The position numbers were made by a program, and so were the translations under genes. A DNA stretch of 64,000 nucleotides from Aquabacter sp. L1I39 (GTDB taxonomy: Bacteria > Pseudomonadota > Alphaproteobacteria > Rhizobiales > Xanthobacteraceae), in assembly GCF_017742835.1 (NCBI RefSeq), contig NZ_CP072392.1, positions 2,726,387 to 2,790,386 of the forward strand, given 5' to 3'. Under the pieces are notes generated by a model. It was not told the DNA's origin. It worked only from the letters and a program-made list of their open reading frames with translations, and searched no databases. Within the stretch, counting starts at the first letter, position 1. Every line of letters starts with the position of its first letter. Shown piece by piece: positions 38,300 through 47,790 of the stretch.

Positions 38300-40303
38300 A
38301 TGTCTGATCTGTCCTCGCGGCCGCCCGCGCCGGTGCCCGGCGCGCCTGCGCGCATGAAGTCCCTGGTGCTGCCCGGTGGCACCCTTGCCGGCACGCTGCG
38401 TGCGCTGTGGCCCTATCTGTGGCCGGAGGGCAGGCCGGACCTGCGCGCCCGTGTGCTGATTACGCTGGCGCTTCTGTTCCTGGCGAAGTTTGCCACCCTT
38501 GCCGTGCCCTTCTTCTTCAAATGGGCGACCGACGCGCTCGCCGCCGTTCCAGACGGCCAGAAGGACGGTCCAGACATCGCCTGGCTGCTGGCGGCGCCCG
38601 TTGTGCTCACCGTGGCCTATGGCGGTTCGCGCATCGTCATGGCCGGGGTGACGCAGCTGCGCGACGGCATCTTCGCCAAGGTGGCGCTCAACGCAGTGCG
38701 ACGCCTGGCGCTGGAAACGTTTGCCCACATGCATGCCCTGTCGCTGCGCTTCCACCTGGAACGCAAGACCGGCGGCCTGACTCGGGTGCTGGAGCGGGCG
38801 CGCAACGCCATCGAGACCATCGTGCGCATGCTGGTGCTCCAGCTCGCTCCCACCATCGTGGAGATGGTGCTGGTGCTCGTCGTGCTCATGTTCGCCTTCG
38901 ACTGGCGGTACGTGGCTGTGGTGGCGGCCACTGTGGGGCTCTATACGTGGTTCACCTATGTCGCGAGCGAATGGCGCATTTCCATCCGCAGGGACATGAA
39001 TGAGAGCGACACCGAGGCCAACACCAAGGCAGTCGACAGCCTGCTCAATTACGAGACGGTGAAGTATTTCGGCGCCGATCGGTGGGAGACGGCCCGATAT
39101 GACCGGTCCGTGGCGCGCTATGAGAATGCCACCGTGCGCACCTTCACTTCGCTCGCGTGGCTGAATGCAGGGCAGGCCTTCATCTTCACCCTGGGGCTGA
39201 CAGGCACCATGGTGCTCGCCGCCTTTGACGTGCGCGCCGGACGCCAGAGCGTGGGCGGGTTCGTCATGGTCAATGCCATGATGATCCAGCTTTACACGCC
39301 CCTGAACTTCCTTGGCATGATCTATCGCGAGATCAAGCAGGCCATCGTGGACATCGAGGCCATGTTCGCCGTGCTGGTGCGCGAGCCCGAGGTGGAGGAC
39401 AAGCCCGGCGCCCTGCCGCTTGCCATCCATGGCGGCACGGTCCGCTTCGAGGATGTGCGCTTCTCCTATGAAGGGGACCGCGAGATCCTGAAGGGCGTGT
39501 CCTTCGAGGTGCCGGCGGGGCGAACCCTGGCCATTGTCGGCTCGTCGGGCGCGGGCAAGAGCACCATTTCCCGCCTTATGTTCCGCTTCTACGACGTCTC
39601 GTCCGGCCGCATCACCGTGGACGGCCAGGATATCCGCGACGTGACGCAGGAAAGCCTGCGCGCGGCCATCGGCATGGTCCCCCAGGACACCGTCCTCTTC
39701 AACGACACCATCGCCTACAACATCCGCTATGGCCGGCAGGATGCCAGCGACGCCGAAGTGGAGGAGGCCGCGCGCCTGGCCCAGATCGACGCCTTCATCA
39801 GCGCCACGCCGAAGGGCTACCGGACCGAGGTGGGCGAGCGGGGGCTCAAGCTCTCGGGCGGCGAGAAGCAGCGTGTGGCCATCGCCCGCACCATCCTCAA
39901 GGCGCCGCCGATCCTTATCCTGGACGAGGCAACCTCGGCTCTGGACAGCCATACCGAGCGCGAGATCCAGGATGCTCTCGACAAGGTGTCCCAGGGCCGC
40001 ACCACCATCGTGATCGCCCATCGCCTGTCCACTGTGGTCGGCGCCGACGAGATCCTGGTGCTCGACAAGGGGCAGGTGGCCGAGCGCGGCAGCCACGCGG
40101 AGCTCCTCGCCCGAGACGGGCTTTATGCCGCGCTCTGGCATCGCCAGCGGGAGGCGGACGAGGCGCGCGAGCGGCTGCTGGCCGCCGATGCCGGCAGCGC
40201 GCCGGCTCCTACCCCCGCGGGTGGCGACGCCACCAGCACCCCGCCCAGTCGCTCGCACCCGTTCGAGGACGATCCGGAGGGCGAAAGCCGGAACGTGGCC
40301 TGA
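38300..40303 (+). CDS. Atm1/HMT1-type ABC exporter
   Basis: This 667-residue half-transporter has an exporter membrane domain (about 45-340) and an ATPase domain. The stretches [39 protein letters not shown] and [22 protein letters not shown] are diagnostic of the Atm1/ABCB7/HMT1 group, whose bacterial members export glutathione-conjugated metals. Walker A is [10 protein letters not shown] (about 413-422), the signature [14 protein letters not shown], and Walker [13 protein letters not shown] Pro/Ala-rich tail follows the ATPase. It starts with ATG at 38300 (GTG at 38294 also in frame), overlapping the end of the arsR transcript. Control by a thiol-type ArsR makes efflux of arsenic, cadmium or another soft metal as thiol conjugates the likely role (inference). 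Confidence 0.88.
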   Translation: MSDLSSRPPAPVPGAPARMKSLVLPGGTLAGTLRALWPYLWPEGRPDLRARVLITLALLFLAKFATLAVPFFFKWATDALAAVPDGQKDGPDIAWLLAAPVVLTVAYGGSRIVMAGVTQLRDGIFAKVALNAVRRLALETFAHMHALSLRFHLERKTGGLTRVLERARNAIETIVRMLVLQLAPTIVEMVLVLVVLMFAFDWRYVAVVAATVGLYTWFTYVASEWRISIRRDMNESDTEANTKAVDSLLNYETVKYFGADRWETARYDRSVARYENATVRTFTSLAWLNAGQAFIFTLGLTGTMVLAAFDVRAGRQSVGGFVMVNAMMIQLYTPLNFLGMIYREIKQAIVDIEAMFAVLVREPEVEDKPGALPLAIHGGTVRFEDVRFSYEGDREILKGVSFEVPAGRTLAIVGSSGAGKSTISRLMFRFYDVSSGRITVDGQDIRDVTQESLRAAIGMVPQDTVLFNDTIAYNIRYGRQDASDAEVEEAARLAQIDAFISATPKGYRTEVGERGLKLSGGEKQRVAIARTILKAPPILILDEATSALDSHTEREIQDALDKVSQGRTTIVIAHRLSTVVGADEILVLDKGQVAERGSHAELLARDGLYAALWHRQREADEARERLLAADAGSAPAPTPAGGDATSTPPSRSHPFEDDPEGESRNVA

Positions 40304-40404
40304 CCGGAAGCGGGCTGCGATCCATCGCCATTTGACGGCGGGGCAGGGGGTGACTACCTGTTGCCCAGCGCGCGGCCATTTGCGCACGCCATTCGGAGAT
40401 TTGC

Positions 40405-41106
40405 GTGTCCATCGTCGATTCGATCCGCAAGAGCCTCGTGCCGATCCATCGGGAAGGCTATCCCTTCATCGCCATCGCCGTGGTGATCGCCGCCGGACTT
40501 CTGTCCGTGTCGACCTTCTTCGGCATGATCGCCGTGGGACTGGCCATCTGGACCGCTTTGTTCTTCCGCGATCCCCCGCGCATGACGCCGATCCGGGAGG
40601 GGCTGGTGGTGGCCCCGGCCGATGGGCGCATCTCGCAGATTGCGCTGGCGGTTCCCCCGCGGGAGCTGGATCTCTCCGACACGCCGCTCCTGCGCGTCTC
40701 CATTTTCATGAACGTCTTCAATGTGCACGTGAACCGCGCCCCGGTGACGGGGCGCGTGCTCAAGGTGGCGTACAAGCCGGGCATCTTTCTGAATGCCGAT
40801 CTCGACAAGGCCAGCGAAGACAATGAGCGCAACGGCCTCATCTTCGGTACCGCCTTCGGCGCCATCGGCTGCGTGCAGATTGCCGGCCTGATTGCCCGCC
40901 GCATCGTCTGCTTCGTGCGGGAGGGCGAGGAGATGGGGGCCGGCGAGCGGTTCGGCCTCATCCGTTTCGGCTCGCGCGTGGACGTCTACCTGCCGGTGGG
41001 CACCCGCGTGCAGGTGGCCGAGGGCCAATTGACCACGGCGGGCGAGACTGTGATTGCCGACCTCCTGGCGGGGTCCACCCGCGACACCGCCTACCGCGTG
41101 AGCTGA
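40405..41106 (+). CDS. psd: Phosphatidylserine decarboxylase proenzyme
   Basis: The 233-residue product is of the short (type II-like) Psd class. It makes phosphatidylethanolamine at the inner membrane and cleaves itself to form a pyruvoyl cofactor. The N-terminal hydrophobic segment (about 18-55) anchors it. [30 protein letters not shown] and [14 protein letters not shown] are family marks. The processing site, LGST in most enzymes, reads AGST near the C-terminus (about 223-226), keeping the Gly-Ser bond. It starts with GTG after GGAG. pssA follows 5 bases later, so the two steps from CDP-diacylglycerol to PE form one operon. Confidence 0.95.
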   Translation: MSIVDSIRKSLVPIHREGYPFIAIAVVIAAGLLSVSTFFGMIAVGLAIWTALFFRDPPRMTPIREGLVVAPADGRISQIALAVPPRELDLSDTPLLRVSIFMNVFNVHVNRAPVTGRVLKVAYKPGIFLNADLDKASEDNERNGLIFGTAFGAIGCVQIAGLIARRIVCFVREGEEMGAGERFGLIRFGSRVDVYLPVGTRVQVAEGQLTTAGETVIADLLAGSTRDTAYRVS

Positions 41107-41111
41107 CCGCC

Positions 41112-41954
41112 ATGAGCACGCCGTTCCAGCCGCTCGATCCCGAAGGCGAGCCCGGCCCGCGATTTGGCCGTATCGGGCGCATTCCGCTGCGCGTGCTTCT
41201 GCCGAACCTCGTCACCCTTCTCGCCTTGTGCTCCGGCCTGACGGCGGTGCGCATGGCCATTGAGAGCCGGATGGAGCTGGCGCTCGCCGCCATCGTCTTC
41301 GCGGCCATCCTGGATGGCGTGGACGGGCGGCTGGCGCGGGCGCTCAAGGGCACCTCCAAGTTCGGCGCCGAATTGGACAGCCTGGCGGATTTCGTGAATT
41401 TCGGCTGCGCGCCCGCCCTCATCCTTTATATGTGGGGCCTCGATCAGGTGGGCTCCATCGGCTGGATCGGTGCCCTCATCTTCGCCATCTGTGCGGCGCT
41501 GCGCCTGGCGCGGTTCAACGTGATGCTGGATGATCCGGACCGTCCGGCCTTTGCGGCTGATTTCTTTACTGGCGTTCCGGCCCCGGCGGGGGCCATTACG
41601 GTGCTGCTGCCGGTCTATCTGGAACTGATCGGCTTGCCTCACGGCGTCATGAGCGCGCCGGTGGCCCTCGTTTATTGCCTCGGCATCGGCGTACTGATGA
41701 TTTCCAAGGTGCCCGCTTGGTCCGGCAAGACACTGGGCAAGCGCGTGCGCAAGGACATGGTGCTGCCTCTGTTCGTGCTCTTTGCGCTTTTTGCGGGCTT
41801 GCTGGCCAGTTATCCCTGGCTGGTGCTGGCCGTGTGCAGCCTCATCTATCTCGCGCTCCTGCCAATTTCCACCATGCGCTACCGTCGCCTTATGGCGATT
41901 CATCTCGCGGAAAAGGCGACGGCAGGCCCCACCGGCGAGTCGCCCACGGCATGA
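41112..41954 (+). CDS. pssA: CDP-diacylglycerol-serine O-phosphatidyltransferase
   Basis: The 280-residue membrane enzyme makes phosphatidylserine from CDP-diacylglycerol and serine; psd then decarboxylates it. The CDP-alcohol phosphotransferase motif D-G-x2-A-R-x8-G-x3-D-x3-D is present as DGVDGRLARALKGTSKFGAELDSLAD (about 61-86), with both metal-binding Asp pairs. About eight hydrophobic helices follow or surround it, typical of the type II (PssA-like) membrane class. The start is 5 bases after psd with no strong ribosome-binding site, suggesting translational coupling. Confidence 0.95.
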   Translation: MSTPFQPLDPEGEPGPRFGRIGRIPLRVLLPNLVTLLALCSGLTAVRMAIESRMELALAAIVFAAILDGVDGRLARALKGTSKFGAELDSLADFVNFGCAPALILYMWGLDQVGSIGWIGALIFAICAALRLARFNVMLDDPDRPAFAADFFTGVPAPAGAITVLLPVYLELIGLPHGVMSAPVALVYCLGIGVLMISKVPAWSGKTLGKRVRKDMVLPLFVLFALFAGLLASYPWLVLAVCSLIYLALLPISTMRYRRLMAIHLAEKATAGPTGESPTA

Positions 41955-42215
41955 TCCTCCGGCGCCTCTGCGCCGGCCTTCTTCCATCCCCTTTTGAATC
42001 GTGGGCATGAAACCCCGCGCAAACCGCGCGCGACCTGGGCAGGGCCTGCAGGCGGATGCCCAATCCGTCGGCTGAAGCCGCACGCACATCTGCATGCAAT
42101 ATGCACAAATTTGATGAAAAAATAGTCATTCTCACGATATGCATCAGCCCTGAACCGCGGCGCTATGTATCATAAGTATATGAAAAATAATGAAAACGAA
42201 AAAATCGTATGCAAT
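41955..42215 (+). other. AT-rich leader of the ABC/amidase operon
   Basis: There is no gene in the ~310 bases between pssA and the binding-protein gene. From about 42090 to 42215 G+C falls to roughly 40% in this otherwise GC-rich window. ATGCA occurs four times (42094, 42101, 42139, 42209), twice within longer palindromes (TGCATGCA at 42091-42098, ATGCAT at 42139-42144). These could be regulator-binding sites for the downstream operon. Confidence 0.45.
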
Positions 42216-42230
42216 TGGCACGGTGCTTGA
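42216..42230 (+). promoter_or_regulatory. Candidate sigma-54 (-24/-12) promoter
   Basis: TGGCACG-GTGC-TTGA matches the RpoN consensus TGGCACG-N4-TTGC except that the final C of the -12 element is A. The GG lies at -24 and the spacing is correct. Transcription would start near 42242, leaving about 25 bases to the start codon with an AAGGGGA ribosome-binding site between. The changed C is a conserved position, so activity is uncertain. Confidence 0.45.
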
Positions 42231-42267
42231 ATGGGGAGGACATGCCTTTCCAGAAGGGGACCAGCCG

Positions 42268-43884
42268 ATGAATCGTCGTGAGTTCATGAAGTCCGCCTCC
42301 GTTACCGCGCTTGCCACCGGATCCGTGGCCGCGCCGGCGGTATTCTCGCCGGCCGAGGCGGAGGGGCGCGCGGAGACGTTGCTGATCGTGTCGGAAAGCG
42401 GGCCCAACAATCTGGACATTCAGGGCGTCGGCACCAATGTTCCCGGCTATGAGGTGGCCTGGAACACCTATGATCGCCTGATCACGCATCCCATGAAGGA
42501 CGTGAACGGCACGCCCTATTACGACCGCGACAAGTTCGAGGGCCAGCTCGCCGAAGAGATGATCCTTGGCGACATGTCGGTGACCTTCAAGCTGAAGAAA
42601 GACATCGTCTTCCACGACGGCACCCCCATCACCGCCAAGGATGTAAAGTGGTCGCTGGACCGCGCCGTCTCCGTGGGTGGCTTCCCGACCTTCCAGATGA
42701 AGGCCGGTTCGCTGGAGAAGCCCGAGCAGTTCGTGGTGGTGGACGACCGCACCGTGCGTATCGACTTCATCCGCAAGGACCGGCTCACCATTCCCGATCT
42801 CGCGGTGATCGTGCCCTCCATCTACAATTCGGAGCTGGTGAAGAAGAACGCCACCGAGAAGGACCCCTGGGGTCTCGAATATACCAAGCAGAACACCGCT
42901 GGCTCCGGTCCCTACAAGGTGACCAAATGGACCCCCGGCACCGAAGTCATCTTCGAGCGCAATGACAAGTGGGTCGGCGGCGTGCCCAAGATGAAGCGCA
43001 TCATCTGGCGCATGGTGCCCTCCGCCGGCAACCGCCGGGCGCTCCTGGAACGGGGCGATGCGGACGTGTCCTACGACCTGCCCAACAAGGATTTCGTGGA
43101 GCTGAAGGAGAGCGGCAAGCTCACCATCATCTCGACGCCGTACTCTAACGGCCTGCAATATATGGGCATGAACGTCACCAAGCCGCCCTTCGACAATGTG
43201 AAGGTGCGCCAGGCCATGGCCTATGCCATGCCCTACCAGAAGATCATGGACGCCGTGCTGTTCGGCCTGTCCAAGCCCATGTACGGCGCCCCCGCCGACA
43301 CCCAGACCCAGGTCGCCTGGCCCCAGCCCACCAAATACACCACCGATCTTGCCAAGGCGAAGGCGCTGCTGGCGGAGGCGGGCTATCCCGACGGCTTCGA
43401 GACCGAGATTTCCTTCGACCTCGGCTTTGCCGGCGTCAACGAGCCGCTCTGCGTGCTCGTCCAGGAAAACCTCGCCCAGATCGGCATCAAGACCACCATC
43501 AACAAGATCCCGGGCGCCAACTGGCGGACCGAGCTCAACAAGAAGGTGATGCCGCTCTTCACCAACGTCTTCTCGGGTTGGTTGGACTATCCCGAATACT
43601 TTTTCTTCTGGTGCTATCACGGCAACAATTCCGTGTTCAACACCATGAGCTACCAGTCCAAGGCCATGGACGCCTTCATCGACGGCGCCCGCTCTGCCGC
43701 CGCCAATGGCGACAAGGCGGCCTATGACGCGGACATCAAGGGCATGGTGGACCTTGCCTTCGCCGACGTGCCGCGCATCCCGCTGTTCCAGCCTTATGTG
43801 AACGTCGCCATGCAGAAGAACGTGTCGGGCTATCAATACTGGTTCCACCGCCGCCTGAACTACGCGACCTTCCAGAAGAGCTGA
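42268..43884 (+). CDS. ABC transporter substrate-binding protein (family 5, peptide/opine type) with Tat signal
   Basis: The 538-residue periplasmic binding protein is of the DppA/OppA class. The N-terminus NRREFMKSASV followed by a hydrophobic stretch and SPAEAE is a twin-arginine signal. Family segments include LAEEMILGDMSVTFKLKKDIVFHDGTPITAKDVKWSLDR, NTAGSGPYKVTKWTPG, RMVPSAGNRRALLERGDADVSYDLP and VRQAMAYAMPYQKIMDAVLFG. It should capture the substrate for the permeases and ATPase encoded just downstream. The company of AtzG/AtzE/HpxZ-like genes suggests a small ureide or carboxyurea ligand rather than peptides (inference). AAGGGGA precedes the ATG at 42268; the frame is open from 42190 but without a signal-like start. 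A 185-base spacer with GC-rich hairpins follows. Confidence 0.9.
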   Translation: MNRREFMKSASVTALATGSVAAPAVFSPAEAEGRAETLLIVSESGPNNLDIQGVGTNVPGYEVAWNTYDRLITHPMKDVNGTPYYDRDKFEGQLAEEMILGDMSVTFKLKKDIVFHDGTPITAKDVKWSLDRAVSVGGFPTFQMKAGSLEKPEQFVVVDDRTVRIDFIRKDRLTIPDLAVIVPSIYNSELVKKNATEKDPWGLEYTKQNTAGSGPYKVTKWTPGTEVIFERNDKWVGGVPKMKRIIWRMVPSAGNRRALLERGDADVSYDLPNKDFVELKESGKLTIISTPYSNGLQYMGMNVTKPPFDNVKVRQAMAYAMPYQKIMDAVLFGLSKPMYGAPADTQTQVAWPQPTKYTTDLAKAKALLAEAGYPDGFETEISFDLGFAGVNEPLCVLVQENLAQIGIKTTINKIPGANWRTELNKKVMPLFTNVFSGWLDYPEYFFFWCYHGNNSVFNTMSYQSKAMDAFIDGARSAAANGDKAAYDADIKGMVDLAFADVPRIPLFQPYVNVAMQKNVSGYQYWFHRRLNYATFQKS

Positions 43885-44069
43885 TCCGAGACGGGGAGGG
43901 GCGGGACGCGCGGGACGGGGGCGACCCCGGGGGTGCTCGCGATGTTCCGTCTCTCCCCCTCGGCTGCTTTCGGGGCGGCGCGCCCGGCGCGCGCCCTGGC
44001 GCCAAGTTTGCTTCATCCCTATCCGCCACCGGACCGAGGCGCCGAGCGCGCCATCAGGAGAAGGCCGTC

Positions 44070-45083
44070 ATGCTCAAGCTGATCGCCAGTCGCCTCGCCA
44101 CCGCGATCCCAAGCCTCATTGGCGTGGTGATCGTCACGTTCCTGCTCACGCGCGTCCTGCCAGGCGACACGGCTGCCTATTTTGCAGGCCCCGCCGCCAC
44201 GCCGCAGGCCATCGCCGAGATCCGCGCCAAGCTCGGCCTGGACAAGTCGCTGCCCGAACAATTCATGGATTATGTGGGCGCCCTGGCGAAGGGGGACCTG
44301 GGCACCTCGCTCTCCACCGGCCAGCCGGTCGCCCATGAGATCGCCACCCGCCTGCCGGCCTCCGCTGAACTCACGTTATCCGGCCTCATCCTGGCGCTGG
44401 CCATCGCCATCCCCTTCGGCATTGCCGCGGCTGTGAAGCAGGGGTCATGGGTTGACCATGCCTGCCGCGTCATCACCACGGCGGGCGTCTCGCTGCCGGT
44501 CTTCTTCACCGGCCTGCTGCTGGTTTATGTCTTCTACTTCAAGCTGGGATGGGCGCCCGCGCCCTTGGGGCGGCTCGATGCCTTCGCCACGGCGCCGAAT
44601 GATGTGACCGGCTTCTTCGTCCTCGACAGCCTGATCGCCGGCGACTTCGAGACCTTTCGCGCCGCCTTGGCACAGCTTGTGATCCCGGCGCTGACGCTCG
44701 CCATCTTCGCGCTGGCGCCCATCGCCCGCATGACCCGCGCCTCCATGCTCTCCGTGCTGTCCTCCGAGTTTGTTCGCACGGCGCGGGCGGCGGGGCTGAC
44801 CCCCTACAAGGTCATCATCGTCTACGCGTTCCGGAACGCCCTGCTGCCGGTCATCACCACGCTCGGCATGGTGTTCTCCTTCCTGCTGGGCGCCAATGTG
44901 CTGGTGGAGAAGGTTTTCGCCTGGCCGGGCATCGGCTCCTATGCGGTGGAAGCGCTCATCACCTCCGATTACGCGCCGGTGCAGGGCTTCGTGCTCGCCA
45001 TGGCCATCCTCTACGTCGCCCTCAACCTGGTGATCGACATTGCCTATGGCATCATCGATCCGCGCGCCCGGAGCGAAGCATGA
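44070..45083 (+). CDS. ABC transporter permease, DppB type
   Basis: The 337-residue inner-membrane permease has six helices and the EAA loop (AAGLTPYKVIIVYAFRNALLPVITTLG, about 240-266). The N-terminal IPSLIGVVIVTFLLTRVLPGDTAAYFAG is characteristic of DppB/OppB. It pairs with the next permease, which it overlaps by 4 bases (ATGA), giving the heterodimeric channel of the importer. It begins 185 bases after the binding-protein gene. Confidence 0.94.
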   Translation: MLKLIASRLATAIPSLIGVVIVTFLLTRVLPGDTAAYFAGPAATPQAIAEIRAKLGLDKSLPEQFMDYVGALAKGDLGTSLSTGQPVAHEIATRLPASAELTLSGLILALAIAIPFGIAAAVKQGSWVDHACRVITTAGVSLPVFFTGLLLVYVFYFKLGWAPAPLGRLDAFATAPNDVTGFFVLDSLIAGDFETFRAALAQLVIPALTLAIFALAPIARMTRASMLSVLSSEFVRTARAAGLTPYKVIIVYAFRNALLPVITTLGMVFSFLLGANVLVEKVFAWPGIGSYAVEALITSDYAPVQGFVLAMAILYVALNLVIDIAYGIIDPRARSEA

Positions 45084-45979
45084 CCCTCGCCAATCCCGCC
45101 GACGCCCCCGGGCCGTCCCGCAGCCAGAGCCCGCTCGTCGCCACCCTCAAGCATGCCCAATATGTGATCTCGGACAATCCGGTCACCGGGCTCGCCTTCG
45201 GCATGGCGCTGGTGCTCATCCTCGCCGCGCTCATCGGCCCCTATGTGGTGCCCTATGATCCGCTGGCCAGCGACACCAAGATCGCCCTTCAGGCCCCGTC
45301 CTGGGCCCATTGGTTCGGCACCGACCAACTGGGCCGGGACATCTTCTCCCGCGTGGTGGTGGCAACGCGGCTCGACCTTGCCATCGCCGTCTTCTCGGTG
45401 GCCCTGGTGTTCGCGGTGGGCGGCATTGCCGGCATCGCGGCAGGCTTCTTCGGCGGCTGGACCGACCGCATCGTCGGGCGCATCTCCGACACCATCATGG
45501 CCTTTCCGCTCTTCGTGCTGGCCATGGGCATCGTGGCGGCGCTGGGCAATACGGTGACGAACATCGTCATTGCCACCGCCATCATCAACTTCCCGCTTTA
45601 TGCCCGCGTCGCCCGCGCCGAGGCGGCGATCCGCCGGCAGGCGGGCTTCGTCCAGGCGGCCCGGCTCACCGGCAACGGCGAATGGCGGATCATGCTCACG
45701 CAGATCCTGCCCAACATCATGCCCATCATGATGGTGCAGATGTCGCTGACCATGGGCTACGCCATCCTCAATGCCGCCGGCCTGTCCTTCATCGGCCTCG
45801 GCGTGCGTCCGCCCACGGCGGAGTGGGGCATCATGGTGGCGGAGGGCGCCACCTACATCATTTCCGGCGAATGGTGGATCGCCCTGTTTCCGGGCCTTGC
45901 GCTGATGTTCGCCGTCTTCTGCTTCAACCTGCTGGGCGATGGTCTGCGCGACATCGTCGATCCCCAGCGCCGCACCTGA
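45080..45979 (+). CDS. ABC transporter permease, DppC type
   Basis: The 299-residue second permease has an N-terminal cytoplasmic segment and a first helix (about 35-55), then HWFGTDQLGRDIFSRVVVATRLDLAIA, the DppC/OppC hallmark, and an EAA-like loop QAARLTGNGEWRIMLTQILPNIMPIMMV (about 192-219). GLGVRPPTAEWGIMVAEG near the C-terminus is also diagnostic. It overlaps the DppB gene by 4 bases and the ATPase gene follows 11 bases later. Together these are translationally linked subunits of one importer. Confidence 0.94.
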   Translation: MTLANPADAPGPSRSQSPLVATLKHAQYVISDNPVTGLAFGMALVLILAALIGPYVVPYDPLASDTKIALQAPSWAHWFGTDQLGRDIFSRVVVATRLDLAIAVFSVALVFAVGGIAGIAAGFFGGWTDRIVGRISDTIMAFPLFVLAMGIVAALGNTVTNIVIATAIINFPLYARVARAEAAIRRQAGFVQAARLTGNGEWRIMLTQILPNIMPIMMVQMSLTMGYAILNAAGLSFIGLGVRPPTAEWGIMVAEGATYIISGEWWIALFPGLALMFAVFCFNLLGDGLRDIVDPQRRT

Positions 45980-45990
45980 GGGAGGCGACC

Positions 45991-47739
45991 ATGCATGGCG
46001 TCATCGATCCTGCCACCGCGGCGCTCGCGGGGGAGACCCCCAAGGGGCCGCTGCTGGAAGTCCGCGACCTGACGGTGGAGTTCTCCACCCGGAAGGGCAT
46101 CGTGAAGGCGGTCAAGCACGTGAACCTCACCGTGGCCAAGGGCGAGACCCTGGGCATCGTGGGAGAGAGCGGCTCGGGCAAGTCCGTCACCTCCTATACG
46201 GTCATGCGCATCCTGGATCGGGCGGGGCGCATCGCGGAGGGCTCCATCACCTTCTCGGGCATCGACATTGCGGACGCCCCCGAGCGCCAGATGCGTGACC
46301 TGCGCGGGCGCGAAATGTCCATGATCTTCCAGAATCCGCGCGCGGCGCTGAACCCCATCCGCAAGGTGGGCCACCAGATCGGCGACGTGCTGCTGCACCA
46401 TCTCCAGGCGCAGCCCTCCAATGTGGAAGAGAAGGTCATCGACATCCTCAAGCAGGTGCGCATTGCCCGGCCGGAGGAGCGCTACCACGCCTATCCGTTC
46501 GAGCTGTCGGGGGGCATGTGCCAGCGCATCGTGATTGCGCTCGCGCTCGCTTGCCGGCCGCAGCTCATGATCGCGGACGAGCCGACCACCGGTCTCGACG
46601 TGACCACCCAGAAGGCGGTGATGGACCTGGTGACGGAACTGACCCGGGCACGGGGCATGTCCACCATCCTCATCACCCACGATCTGGGCCTTGCCGCCAC
46701 CTATTGCGATACGGTGATGGTGATGGAGAAGGGCGAGGTGGTGGAGACGGCGCCGGCCGAGCGCATCTTCCGCGCGCCCCAGCATCCCTATACCCGCAAG
46801 CTGATGCGGGCGACGCCTCGCCCGGGCATCACGCTGAAGGACCTGCTGCCGGAAGGGGAGGCGGGTGCTGCCCCAGCGCCCACCGCCGCGACCGTGGCCG
46901 CCAGCGGCACGCCCCTTCTCAAGGTGGAAAACCTCATCAAGGAATATCCCCGCCAGGGCGCCCCGGTGGCCTTCCTGAAGGGCCTCATGGGCCAAAAGCC
47001 GCCGCGCGAGGAGATGATCTTCAAGGCGGTGGACGGCATCTCCTTCGAGGTCAAGAAGGGAGAGAGCGTCGGCCTCGTGGGCGAGAGCGGCTGCGGCAAG
47101 TCCACCACCTCCACCATCGTCATGCGCCTGATCGACCCCACTGCCGGGCGCATCACCTTCGATGGCGAGGATATCGGCGCCGTTCCCGCCCGGGAATTTG
47201 CCCACCATCCCATGCGCCGGCGCATCCAGATGGTGTTCCAGGACCCGACCGAAAGCCTCAATCCCCGCTACACGGCCGCCCGCGCCATCGCCGATCCCCT
47301 GCTGCGCATGGGCGGCATGTCTGGCGGAGCGGCATTGCGGGCAAAGGTTGAGGAACTGGCGGCCATGGCCGGCCTCCCCGGTGATCTGTTGGATCGCTTC
47401 CCGCACCAGCTCTCCGGCGGCCAGAAGGCGCGCGTGGGCATTGCCCGCGCCATCGCCCTGAAACCCGATCTCGTGATCCTCGACGAGCCCACGGCCGCGC
47501 TCGACGTGTCCGTCCAGGCGGTGGTGCTCAATCTGCTGGAGGAGCTCAAGCAGACGCTGGGCATGAGCTATCTCTTCGTCTCCCACGACCTGCACGTGGT
47601 GAAGCTGCTCTGCGACCGGGTGATCGTCATGCGCCAGGGCCGCGTGGTGGAGGAGGGCACGTCCGACCAGGTGCTGGACGCGCCGAAGGATGCCTATACC
47701 CGCGAACTGATCGCCGCCATTCCCCATCCCCCGGTGTGA
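45991..47739 (+). CDS. Fused double ATPase of the ABC importer (DppD-DppF type)
   Basis: The 582-residue protein carries both nucleotide-binding domains in one chain. Domain one has Walker A GESGSGKS (58-65), signature LSGGM (about 172-176) and Walker B MIADEPTTGLD. It ends with the DppD-type oligopeptide extension (HPYTRKLMRATPRPG). Domain two has Walker A GESGCGKST (about 363-372), signature LSGGQ (about 474-478), Walker B LVILDEPTAALD and a SHDL switch His. The first signature reads LSGGMCQRI rather than LSGGQ, as in many DppD proteins. The fusion replaces two separate genes and fixes 1:1 stoichiometry. GGGAGG precedes the ATG; the amidase cluster follows 51 bases after the stop. Confidence 0.93.
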   Translation: MHGVIDPATAALAGETPKGPLLEVRDLTVEFSTRKGIVKAVKHVNLTVAKGETLGIVGESGSGKSVTSYTVMRILDRAGRIAEGSITFSGIDIADAPERQMRDLRGREMSMIFQNPRAALNPIRKVGHQIGDVLLHHLQAQPSNVEEKVIDILKQVRIARPEERYHAYPFELSGGMCQRIVIALALACRPQLMIADEPTTGLDVTTQKAVMDLVTELTRARGMSTILITHDLGLAATYCDTVMVMEKGEVVETAPAERIFRAPQHPYTRKLMRATPRPGITLKDLLPEGEAGAAPAPTAATVAASGTPLLKVENLIKEYPRQGAPVAFLKGLMGQKPPREEMIFKAVDGISFEVKKGESVGLVGESGCGKSTTSTIVMRLIDPTAGRITFDGEDIGAVPAREFAHHPMRRRIQMVFQDPTESLNPRYTAARAIADPLLRMGGMSGGAALRAKVEELAAMAGLPGDLLDRFPHQLSGGQKARVGIARAIALKPDLVILDEPTAALDVSVQAVVLNLLEELKQTLGMSYLFVSHDLHVVKLLCDRVIVMRQGRVVEEGTSDQVLDAPKDAYTRELIAAIPHPPV

Positions 47740-47790
47740 CACCGGGGGGCTTGCCTTCCTTCCCTTCCCGCTCGTCCCAAGGAGATGCGG

